DNA from: Gaetbulibacter_B jejuensis
GTDB lineage: Bacteria; Bacteroidota; Bacteroidia; Flavobacteriales; Flavobacteriaceae
NCBI RefSeq assembly: GCF_039524015.1
Contig: NZ_BAAAGF010000005.1
Coordinates: 186,001-250,000, forward strand
Reading direction: 5' to 3'
DNA length: 64,000 nt
Positions 8,250 through 15,094 of this stretch are shown here, one piece after another. Position numbers and translations under genes: made by a program. The notes below the pieces were generated by a model. That model ran no database searches. It was not told the origin of the DNA and saw nothing but the letters and a program-made list of their open reading frames with translations. Positions within the stretch are counted from its first letter, which is position 1; the number at the start of each line of letters is the position of its first letter.

Positions 8250-9455
8250 TTAAAGTTTTTCTTTTTTGTATAAAATCAAAGTGATTAAAAAGCCGACTAT
8301 TACTAATATGCTACCAACCCAAGGTGTTGCACCAACACCAAGTGAAGATTCAATAATAAGTCCGCCAACATAAGCGCCAATTGCAATACCTACATTAAAG
8401 GCTGCTATATTTAAAGCAGATGAAACATCTTCTGTTCCTGGTAAATATTTTTCAGACATTTTTACCACATACAATTGTAATGCAGGCACATTAGAAAAGG
8501 CTAATATGCCCATAAAAAATAGTGTAACAACCGACCATATTTGGCTAGATGCTGTAAAATAAAGTATAAATAATACTATAGCTTGTAAGGCAAACATCAC
8601 CATTAAGGCTTTTCCTGGTTTTTTATTAGATACTTTACCGCCTATTACATTACCTAATGCAATTGCAATACCGTAAACTAGTAATAAAATACTCGTCATA
8701 TTTGCTGAAAAACCAGTAACTTCTTCTAATAATGGTGCTAAATAGGTAAAGGTTACAAAAGTACCACCATAACCTAAAGCTGTGATAGCAAGCACCAGTA
8801 AAATAGAACGATTTTTAAGTACTTTTAACTGATCTAAAATACGAAGTGGTTTTGATGTTTTAATGGACGCTGGTATCAAAAAGTAACTTGCTACTGCGCC
8901 AATAATTCCTAAGATAGCAACACCTATAAAGGTAGCACGCCACCCGAAATTTTGCCCAATATATGTTCCCAAGGGTACACCAGTAACAATTGCTACAGTT
9001 AAACCTGCAAACATTATAGAAATGGCAGAAGCACGCTTATCTTCTGGTACTAAACTAGCTGCAATTGTTGAGCCTATTGAAAAAAACACACCATGCGCAA
9101 AACCAGTTAATATTCTAGCTAAAATTAGTAAGATAAAACTTGGTGCAATAGCTGCTAATCCGTTACCAATTATAAATAAAAGCATTATAGCAATTAGCAG
9201 TTGCTTTCTAGCAATTTGACTTGTTAATGCTGTTAATACTGGTGCACCAATTGCAACACCAACTGCGTACAGACTGACTAATAAACCTGCAGAAGATATT
9301 GAGGTGTTTAAATCGTTTGCTACTGTTGGCAGTAAGCCAACAATAACAAACTCTGTAGTTCCTATACCAAATGCACTTATGGTTAACGCCCATAATGCAG
9401 CTGGTAAACTTTTACGTTTAGATTTAGCTTTTAGAGTTGCTGTTTGCGTTCCCAT
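8250..9455 (-). CDS. MFS transporter, DHA1/AraJ-like efflux type
   Basis: 401 residues and about twelve hydrophobic segments. Family motifs: FGIGTTEFVIVGLLPTVA in TM1, the loop 2-3 region LTSQIARKQLL, and an antiporter motif-C-like stretch AIVTGVPLGTYIG in TM5. This group (YdhP, AraJ, CmlA-like) exports drugs or sugars by proton antiport. It starts 2 bp after the DJ-1 gene stop and ends 4 bp before the aldo/keto reductase, so it is tightly embedded in the operon. The exported compound cannot be inferred. Confidence 0.9.
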   Translation of the reverse strand: MGTQTATLKAKSKRKSLPAALWALTISAFGIGTTEFVIVGLLPTVANDLNTSISSAGLLVSLYAVGVAIGAPVLTALTSQIARKQLLIAIMLLFIIGNGLAAIAPSFILLILARILTGFAHGVFFSIGSTIAASLVPEDKRASAISIMFAGLTVAIVTGVPLGTYIGQNFGWRATFIGVAILGIIGAVASYFLIPASIKTSKPLRILDQLKVLKNRSILLVLAITALGYGGTFVTFTYLAPLLEEVTGFSANMTSILLLVYGIAIALGNVIGGKVSNKKPGKALMVMFALQAIVLFILYFTASSQIWSVVTLFFMGILAFSNVPALQLYVVKMSEKYLPGTEDVSSALNIAAFNVGIAIGAYVGGLIIESSLGVGATPWVGSILVIVGFLITLILYKKEKL

Positions 9456-9457
9456 TT

Positions 9458-10210
9458 TTAGTGTTTATCCTCTAAAAGTTCTACAATTTTTTTTGCTGCT
9501 AATTTTGCAGAAGCAGGATTTTGACCTGTTACTAAACGCTCATCTACGCTTACTTTTTCTTGCCACATAGCTGCTTTATCTACAGTCGCACCACGTTCAA
9601 TAAGTTTGTCTTCTAATAAAAATGGTACCACGTTTTCTAATTTTACATTAGCTTCTTCTTCATTAGTAAATACGCTTACCGTTTTACCTTCAACTAAATA
9701 ATTACCATTAGATAATTTAATATTTACTAAAGCCGAAGGACCATGACAAACAGCTGCTACAACACCGTCATTTTCGTAAATTTTTGCAGCAATTTTCGCT
9801 AGCTTTTTATTGTTTGGAAAATCCCACATCGTACCATGTCCACCAGCATAATAAATGACATCGTAATCTTTAGCTTTTACTTTTGAAACTTTTAATGTGT
9901 TTTGAAGTTTATTCTGGAATGTTGAATCATTCCAATATTTATTATTCACTTCATCTTTAAGATCAAAACCATCTACTGGTGGATTGCCGCCTTCTGGACT
10001 TACTAAGGTTATTTCATAATTATTAGCTTCAAAAACCTCGTAAGCATGAGTAACTTCACTTAAATAATAACCAGTGTCCTTACCTGTGTCACCTAATTCT
10101 TGATGACTAGAAAGTACCATTAATACGCTTGGTTTGTCTTGTTTTTTTTGTGCTATTAAGGCAATGCTAAAAAGCAAAGCAATTGCTGAGGAATAAAATC
10201 TTGTTTTCAT
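9458..10210 (-). CDS. Exported DJ-1/PfpI (Hsp31-like) glyoxalase III or chaperone family protein
   Basis: 250 residues. A signal peptide (residues ~1-20, ending ALIAQ) precedes the class-I glutamine-amidotransferase-like fold. The nucleophile elbow is VAAVCHGPSAL with Cys155-His156, and AGGHGTMWDFPNN lies upstream at residues 122-134. Hsp31-type members act as glutathione-independent glyoxalases, deglycases or holdases. A secreted form is less common than the cytoplasmic ones but known in Bacteroidota. It is the first gene of the five-gene detoxification operon, so its upstream region (10211-10332) is the likely control site. Confidence 0.88.
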   Translation of the reverse strand: MKTRFYSSAIALLFSIALIAQKKQDKPSVLMVLSSHQELGDTGKDTGYYLSEVTHAYEVFEANNYEITLVSPEGGNPPVDGFDLKDEVNNKYWNDSTFQNKLQNTLKVSKVKAKDYDVIYYAGGHGTMWDFPNNKKLAKIAAKIYENDGVVAAVCHGPSALVNIKLSNGNYLVEGKTVSVFTNEEEANVKLENVVPFLLEDKLIERGATVDKAAMWQEKVSVDERLVTGQNPASAKLAAKKIVELLEDKH

Positions 10211-10269
10211 TGTTTTGTTTTTGGTTTAAAATTCTGTTACAAAATTCAATGAAAAGCACTACTTGTGCG

Positions 10270-10329
10270 AGGATGTATATCACGATTTTAAAGTGATGTA
10301 TCGCAACAAAAAAATGTGATGTATATCAC
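10270..10329. promoter_or_regulatory. Three copies of a Crp/Fnr-like palindromic operator
   Basis: GTGATGTATATCAC at 10316-10329 is a perfect palindrome (GTGAT-GTAT-ATCAC). A near copy lies at 10270-10283 (one half-site altered at its outer edge) and a weaker one at 10303-10316 (second half degraded). Crp/Fnr proteins bind TGTGA-N6-TCACA type sites. The cluster lies 60-120 bp upstream of the DJ-1 start codon and directly next to the 3' end of a Crp/Fnr-like gene, which makes that protein the likely binder. Confidence 0.6.
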
Positions 10330-10332
10330 TTT

Positions 10333-10905
10333 TTAACCTTTAAAACGACTTAAGGTTTCTCTGGATACACCTAAATAGGCTGCAATCAGTTTTTTAGGTA
10401 CACGCTGTACTAATTTTGGTAGTTTAAATAATAAAGCGTCGTAACGTTCTTCTGCAGTTTGTGTTAATAAAGACAGGATACGTTGCTGCAAACCGATAAA
10501 CCCGTAATTAGATTTTATTCGGAAGAAATTTGCCATAGCGGGAATTTTTTGACAAATGGTTTCACGACTTTCTAAAGACAAACAGAAAAACTCAGAATCT
10601 TCTATACAATCTACAAAAATTGTGGCAGGTATTTGATGCTGAAATGCGTAATAGTCGCTAACCCAATAGTCTTCCATAGCAAACTGAAGAATGTGCTCGC
10701 TACCTTTTTCATCTACAGCATAAGATTTAATAAGTCCGTTGATAATCCAAAATTCGCAATCTACGGGTTGTCCTGTTTGAATTAAAAACTGATGCTTTTT
10801 AAGTTTTTTATGTTCAAAATGAGGAGCAATAAAATCCCACTCTTCATCAGTAAGTGTTACAATTTCCTCAAAATGCTGCCTTAAGAGTTGGTATTGATCT
10901 TGCAT
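10333..10905 (-). CDS. Crp/Fnr-family transcriptional regulator
   Basis: 190 residues. The N-terminal cyclic-nucleotide-binding-like beta-roll (residues ~20-120, KHQFLIQTGQPVDCEFWIINGLIKSYAVDEKGSEH as spread segments) lacks a clear cAMP phosphate-binding RE..AE cassette. The C-terminus holds a winged helix with the recognition helix KKLIAAYLGVSRETLSRFKG. Bacteroidota have many such proteins of about 190 residues that do not bind cAMP. It lies 122 bp upstream of the detoxification operon on the same strand, with palindromic sites between them, and is separated from HxlR by 16 bp. A role as regulator of the operon is inferred. Confidence 0.88.
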   Translation of the reverse strand: MQDQYQLLRQHFEEIVTLTDEEWDFIAPHFEHKKLKKHQFLIQTGQPVDCEFWIINGLIKSYAVDEKGSEHILQFAMEDYWVSDYYAFQHQIPATIFVDCIEDSEFFCLSLESRETICQKIPAMANFFRIKSNYGFIGLQQRILSLLTQTAEERYDALLFKLPKLVQRVPKKLIAAYLGVSRETLSRFKG

Positions 10906-10921
10906 GAAGCAAAAATAGAAA

Positions 10922-11281
10922 TTATAGAGTTACAATTTTACATGCTTCAAACTCAATGTCCTTAAAACTATCTTGAGTCCATTGGCTCAAACTTTTAAGA
11001 ATTGGTAGTAAAGCTTCGCCTTTTTCAGATAAAGAATATTCTACTCTTGGCGGTATTTCGGCATATTTTTTTCTGATGATTATGCCATCTTCTTCAAGTT
11101 CTCTCAATTGTTCCGTTAGTACTTTTTTTGAAATAGTAGGAGTAAACATTAAGAGTTTACCAAAGCGTAAACTACCGTTTGCTAGTAGGTAAATTAAAAT
11201 CGGTTTCCACTTATTTCCAATAACGTTCATTGCATGAACTAAAGAACATACATTCGGATTGTCAATTACCTTTCTTCCCAT
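10922..11281 (-). CDS. HxlR-family redox-type transcriptional regulator
   Basis: 119 residues of winged-helix HxlR fold: ALVHAMNVIGNKWKPILIYLL-type first helix, LRFGKLL, TISKKVLTEQLRELEEDGIIIRKKY and RVEYSLSEKGEALLPIL. Cys12 (NPNVCSL) sits where YodB, HypR and QorR carry their redox-sensing cysteine. Those relatives repress quinone reductase and peroxiredoxin genes and are inactivated by quinones, diamide or aldehydes. This gene is divergent from just such a reductase gene at 11386, with inverted repeats between them. It is therefore probably the local repressor; this is inference from context plus the conserved Cys. Confidence 0.9.
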   Translation of the reverse strand: MGRKVIDNPNVCSLVHAMNVIGNKWKPILIYLLANGSLRFGKLLMFTPTISKKVLTEQLRELEEDGIIIRKKYAEIPPRVEYSLSEKGEALLPILKSLSQWTQDSFKDIEFEACKIVTL

Positions 11282-11283
11282 TA

Positions 11284-11316
11284 GTTACCATTTTGTAACC
11301 ACTATTTAAGGTGGTT
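11284..11316. promoter_or_regulatory. Inverted repeats between hxlR-type gene and quinone reductase
   Basis: Two overlapping dyads lie immediately upstream of the HxlR start codon: GTTAC-N6-GTAAC at 11284-11299 and AACCAC-N8-GTGGTT at 11297-11316. HxlR proteins bind short palindromes near their own promoter, so these are good operator candidates. ATTATTGGTTTC is also directly repeated at 11322-11333 and 11345-11356 (23-bp period), closer to the quinone reductase. Confidence 0.5.
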
Positions 11317-11385
11317 TAATCATTATTGGTTTCAAAAATAAACTATTATTGGTTTCTTTGCAATACTAATTTAAAATTTAAATAC

Positions 11386-11979
11386 ATGAAAAACGTACTT
11401 ATAATTAATGGTCATCAATATTATCCTTTTTCTGAAGGAAAATTAAATCAATCTTTTGTTGAAAAATTATCCACTCAATTAGGTGATGCTAACTTAAGTG
11501 TAAAGACCACAGAAACTCAAAATGAATATAATGTAGACGAGGAAATTGAAAAATTCCTTTGGGCAGATATCGTGTTTTTGCAAACACCTCTTAACTGGAT
11601 GGGAATTACTTGGTCGTTTAAAAAATACATTGACGATGTGTTTACCGCAGGAATGATGGGAAAACTATCTCAAGGTGATGGTCGTACAGCAGAAGCTCCA
11701 AAAAAGAATTACGGTTCAGGAGGTTTGTTAAAAGGAAAATATATGATTTCGGTAACTGCCAATGCACCAAAAGAGGCTTTTAATAATCCTGACGAAGCTT
11801 TTTTTGCAGGCAAAAGTGAAGACGACTTGCTATTACCAATGCACCTTAACTTTAAATGGTTTGGTCTAGAGCCTTTAAAAACTTTTTTTGCTTATGATGT
11901 GATGAAAAATCCAGACACTGAAAACGACTTTGCAAGATTTGAAAAGCATATTAATGAAGAATTGCTTCAAAAGATATAA
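11386..11979 (+). CDS. NAD(P)H-dependent quinone/flavodoxin-fold oxidoreductase (MdaB-like)
   Basis: I chose the ATG at 11386 (MKNVLIINGHQYYPFSEGKLN), giving 197 residues; the open frame extends upstream but the extra residues are not family-like. The flavodoxin-like fold has the FMN phosphate-loop region NGHQYYPFSEG, the middle segment ADIVFLQTPLNWMGITWSFKKYIDDVF, and GLLKGKYMISVTANAPKEAF. MdaB-type enzymes reduce quinones by two electrons and avoid redox cycling. It is divergent from the HxlR regulator, a classic arrangement for quinone-responsive control, and precedes a peroxiredoxin-like gene by 52 bp. Confidence 0.9.
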   Translation: MKNVLIINGHQYYPFSEGKLNQSFVEKLSTQLGDANLSVKTTETQNEYNVDEEIEKFLWADIVFLQTPLNWMGITWSFKKYIDDVFTAGMMGKLSQGDGRTAEAPKKNYGSGGLLKGKYMISVTANAPKEAFNNPDEAFFAGKSEDDLLLPMHLNFKWFGLEPLKTFFAYDVMKNPDTENDFARFEKHINEELLQKI

Positions 11980-12031
11980 TCCTTTCAAAAGTCTTCATAT
12001 TTAAAAAGAATATAATTTATATACACATAAA

Positions 12032-12550
12032 ATGAACAGACCAACACCAAAGCATATAGCACCAAATTTAACTTTTCCAGTTTTAGATGGTAACGAATGG
12101 CAGATTAACAATCAGCAACCAGAAAATTTCACTTTAGTGGTTTTTTATAGAGGTTTACATTGCCCATTGTGCAAAAAATATTTACAACAGTTAGAAGAGT
12201 TATTACCAGAATTTAAAGAAAGAGGCGTTAACGTTATTGCTGTAAGTATGGATTCTGAGTCTAGAGCACGCTTATCACGTCAAAAATGGGAACTATCAGA
12301 ATTACAATTAGGTTATAACTTAGATTTAGAAACTGCTAAAAACTGGGGATTATATTTAAGTAAAGCTGTAAAAGAAGGTGAACCAGACATATTTAGTGAA
12401 CCAGGACTATTTTTAATAGACAATAACAATAAAGTCTATTATTCTGCTATAAATAGTAATCCTTGGGGAAGACCTTATTTACCGTCATTTGTAAAGGCTG
12501 TAGATTATATTGTGTCTTCAGGTTATCCTGCAAGAGGCGAAATGTTATAA
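12032..12550 (+). CDS. Peroxiredoxin-like (AhpC/TSA) protein
   Basis: 172 residues with the thioredoxin fold of the AhpC/TSA group: PNLTFPVLDGNEWQI, then FYRGLHCPLCKKYLQQLEELLPEFKERGVNVIAVSMDS. Cys44 and Cys47 form a CPLC pair where peroxiredoxins have T-x-x-C, so a dithiol redox function is possible. The C-terminal half has PGLFLIDNNNKVYYSAINSNPWGRP. It follows the quinone reductase and precedes the transglutaminase-like gene by 9 bp, so the three form an oxidative or electrophile-stress operon. Its peroxide activity is inferred from the family. Confidence 0.88.
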   Translation: MNRPTPKHIAPNLTFPVLDGNEWQINNQQPENFTLVVFYRGLHCPLCKKYLQQLEELLPEFKERGVNVIAVSMDSESRARLSRQKWELSELQLGYNLDLETAKNWGLYLSKAVKEGEPDIFSEPGLFLIDNNNKVYYSAINSNPWGRPYLPSFVKAVDYIVSSGYPARGEML

Positions 12551-12559
12551 ATTTGTAAT

Positions 12560-13192
12560 ATGAATTACACCGAAAAAAACTATTATTTCGATTACGATAA
12601 CCCTGTTATTAAGGACATTGTAAAAGAGGTTGAGCACTTAACTTTTCAACAAGATATTATAGAACAATTATATCTAAAGGTTAGAGATGGTTGGCGTTAC
12701 TTACCTTTTAATATTGGTTTAACGAAAGCATATTTTAAAGCTAGTAATATTGCAAAAAAGCCAGATGGACATTGCATTGACAAAGCCATTTTATACATTG
12801 CTTGTTTACGCGCCTTTAATATTCCTGCAAGATTACATTTAGCTAAAGTATCTAACCATATTGCAACAGAGCGCTTGGAAAAAGTGATTGGAACTAATGA
12901 ATTAGCTCCTCACGGTTTGGTTGATGTGTTTTATAATAATAAATGGGTAAAATGTTCACCTGCGTTTAATAAAGAACTATGTGCCATTTACAATGTAGAT
13001 GTTTTGGATTTTAATGGAACAGAAGACGCTGTGATGCAAGAATACAATAAAGACGATCATAAATTTATGACCTACATAGAAGATTATGGTCATTTTGAAG
13101 ATGTTCCTTTGGAATTTATAAAAGACACATTCAAATCAAACTATCCTAGTCTTTATGAAAGATTTAAAGATCAGGATCATATTACAGTTTAA
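12560..13192 (+). CDS. Transglutaminase-like cysteine protease-fold protein
   Basis: 210 residues. The transglutaminase-like core is marked by GHCIDKAILYIACLRAFNIPAR (Cys72) and APHGLVDVFYNNKWV (His118). At the usual catalytic Asp position after the tryptophan strand, the sequence reads KCSPAFN, so that residue is not obvious. Enzymes of this fold are peptidases or transferases; the substrate is unknown. It is last in the operon with the quinone reductase and the peroxiredoxin-like gene and ends at a strong terminator. Its 3' two-thirds, including the terminator, is duplicated at 29767-30284. Confidence 0.85.
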   Translation: MNYTEKNYYFDYDNPVIKDIVKEVEHLTFQQDIIEQLYLKVRDGWRYLPFNIGLTKAYFKASNIAKKPDGHCIDKAILYIACLRAFNIPARLHLAKVSNHIATERLEKVIGTNELAPHGLVDVFYNNKWVKCSPAFNKELCAIYNVDVLDFNGTEDAVMQEYNKDDHKFMTYIEDYGHFEDVPLEFIKDTFKSNYPSLYERFKDQDHITV

Positions 13193-13270
13193 AAGAAGAA
13201 CTGTTTTTTTTAAAATACAAAAAGCCTTACATTTCTGTAAGGCTTTTTTTGTACACTACATTGATCTATT
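12753..13270 (+). repeat. 518-bp segment duplicated at 29767-30284
   Basis: From codon 65 of the transglutaminase-like gene through its stop, terminator and about 20 bp beyond, the sequence closely matches 29767-30284 with scattered substitutions, mostly third-position. The copy here is part of an intact gene, so this is the probable donor or ancestral copy. Confidence 0.9.
13218..13251 (+). terminator. Rho-independent terminator
   Basis: AAAAAGCCTTACA / TGTAAGGCTTTTT stem with a 3-nt loop and T-tract, 26 bp after the transglutaminase stop. Same sequence as the terminators at 5828 and 30231; it reads well in both directions. Confidence 0.92.
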
Positions 13271-13313
13271 CTCGAACCATACTATCAAATTGTTCCTAGG
13301 AATAATTGATTGT

Positions 13314-13354
13314 TAATAAAAATGTTAACCTATCCATTTTGTTAACACTTATTA
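13314..13354. repeat. Imperfect inverted repeat at the end of the RHS fragment
   Basis: TAATAAAAATGTTAAC (13314-13329) pairs imperfectly with GTTAACACTTATTA (13341-13354). It lies just past the 3' end of the RHS fragment and could be a weak terminator or a remnant end of a rearranged segment. TTCCTAGGAA, a 10-bp palindrome, is nearby at 13293-13302. Confidence 0.35.
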
Positions 13355-13362
13355 GGTTTAAC

Positions 13363-13932
13363 TTATCTCCTTTTAACGTCTTTGTTGAATCTAGGTAATT
13401 TATACATGTAACTTTTTAATGAATTTTTTCGTACCTCGATTTCGCCAAAGGGTAAATATTGCCTCCTGTTAGTCGGCGAATCTTTTATTTGACAATGCTC
13501 TGCATTGAAGACATTTATTTCGATTTCCATATGCTGGGTTACATAACCATCTCTATTGCTAATATACGAAGAAGATCCTAAATGGTCGCTATGGTACCAA
13601 TAGGCATCGTAGCAATCGGCATCATGTGCATAGCGTTGCAGGTTGCCTTCGCCATAACCTCCTACATAAGGGCAAGTGCCCAAGCTTATGCTTTGGCTTA
13701 AGGCTGTATAGGTAGCTCCAAGCCCTGTGTTGGCTACCTGTACACTAGTATCGGCTTTAGTGCGTATACCCTCAAACAGCCCTTCAATTTTTGGTGGGTA
13801 CAAGCCCAAGTCCCTTACCGTACCCAAGGTACTCTGTATACGCTCTGCTCCTATATAGTAATGCTTGGTATAACTGCTTATGAGGTCTCCTTGCTCTGCC
13901 TGTTGGTTAGGGTTGCTAATGCTATACCACAC
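13363..13932 (-). pseudogene. Displaced RHS-core fragment with mosaic 3' end
   Basis: A 189-codon open frame. Its first ~130 residues (NPNQQAEQGDLISSYTKHYY through DGYVTQHME) are nearly identical to residues ~3065-3195 of the giant RHS protein at 15095-25612, differing at about eight positions. There is no signal peptide and no RHS repeat before it. After QHME, where the parent reads YLPFGE, about 66 bp of unrelated sequence (13461-13526) is inserted. YLPFGE then resumes, but is followed by a different, lysine/arginine-rich ending of about 24 residues (IEVRKNSLKS to KDVKRR). It looks like an orphan remnant of an earlier C-terminal cassette of this locus. It is unlikely to be expressed as a functional protein unless by recombination. 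Confidence 0.8.
13493..13507. repeat. Small palindrome inside the insertion in the RHS fragment
   Basis: CAATGC-TCT-GCATTG is a perfect hairpin within the 66-bp insertion. The insertion is also bracketed by TCGATTTC direct repeats (13436-13443 and 13520-13527) and by a GATTTCGCC/GGCGAATC inverted pair. This could be a small interspersed palindromic element, but only one copy is in the window. Confidence 0.4.
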
Positions 13933-14173
13933 GAGTTACATTTATACACGACTAAGTTACCTTAAAGGTGAGGTAAAAATGGCTTTAATATGGAGTAAAG
14001 GTGAAGTAAAGGTTGAGTAAAGGCTCAAAACAAAAGGGTTAAATGTTAAAAAATGATATAATTTTCTTACAATTATATGTATAAACAGTTATGATATCCA
14101 TTCTTTATGGGTTGGATAACTTAACTTACCTCACGATACAATCGTGCAGTACTAAGGTTTTTTCTAAACCACT

Positions 14174-15091
14174 CTATTTTATAATTGTATCTTTTACATA
14201 AATAGGGATTTCAAAATATTTTATATTCTCCTCCCTTATAACACCCATAGAATCAGAGTCTTGTTCAAAATACTCTACAATATAGCCTCTTACGGTATAA
14301 TCACCTGTTTTTTTAATTTTTTTTCCAAAAGCCACTGTAAACCGAAATTCATCCTTCGGAAACCATCTTTGATTAACAATATCCTTAGTTAAATTATAAA
14401 AAGTGTCTAATTCAATCTCTTTTTCATTTGAAAAATCTGAATTAAAATTAAAGCCACTTTTAGGAAGCACTACATAAATTTCTGATTTCCTTTCTTTGAA
14501 GATTGGCAACCCTAAAATAGCTGCAGCTCTAAACGGATAATTTAACGCGAAAGTGTCTTGTGCTTTTATAATTTCAAAATAAGTTGTGGGGTAATACAAG
14601 GTATCTCCTTCTGTATTGAAAGACCACACTTGGTTCAAATAGCTTTTTCCATCTATGTTTTTGTACTCCCTAGTCGATTTTAATCTTCCTTGAGCATCAA
14701 AATACCTCCAATTTCCTACTGGAACAAACTTATCCATCCCTAAATGAAGTATACTCCCTTCATTTAATTTATCTCCATTAATATTAAAAATTACTCTTTT
14801 AGCCAAACTATCAACTCCGTTAGTTTTCCAATAGATAATACCCTTTATTCTTTCATCAGGAGACTTATAATAGGTAATTGAGGAGTCAACTTTCACGTTA
14901 TCCCTATAGTAATGGATTTGCTTTAACTTACCGTTAGGATAGTATTCTTTATAAATATCGTTTAGCTTTCCGTCTCTTAAATAATATTCCTTTTTAATTT
15001 TCCCATCATTATAGTATTCAACTTTATGTTCATTTTCACATGATAAAAAACAATAAAAAATCAACATCAAAAAAGCTCTTTTTATTAACAT
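14174..15091 (-). CDS. Lipoprotein with YwqK/MORN-like repeats; candidate immunity partner of the RHS tip
   Basis: 305 residues. The N-terminal lipoprotein signal ends in FLSC (Cys18). Residues ~25-85 contain tandem YwqK-type repeats of the pattern Y-x-(D/N)-G-K-(I/L)-K (YYNDGKIKKEYY, EYYPNGKLKQIHYY), related to MORN repeats and annotated in many genomes as antitoxin-like. The C-terminal ~200 residues are not recognised. It starts 3 bp after the stop of the giant RHS protein on the same strand, the position normally occupied by the immunity gene of an RHS toxin. As a lipoprotein it would sit in the periplasm or on the outer membrane. An immunity function is inference; it could instead be a surface accessory. 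Confidence 0.8.
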   Translation of the reverse strand: MLIKRAFLMLIFYCFLSCENEHKVEYYNDGKIKKEYYLRDGKLNDIYKEYYPNGKLKQIHYYRDNVKVDSSITYYKSPDERIKGIIYWKTNGVDSLAKRVIFNINGDKLNEGSILHLGMDKFVPVGNWRYFDAQGRLKSTREYKNIDGKSYLNQVWSFNTEGDTLYYPTTYFEIIKAQDTFALNYPFRAAAILGLPIFKERKSEIYVVLPKSGFNFNSDFSNEKEIELDTFYNLTKDIVNQRWFPKDEFRFTVAFGKKIKKTGDYTVRGYIVEYFEQDSDSMGVIREENIKYFEIPIYVKDTIIK

Positions 15092-15094
15092 TTT

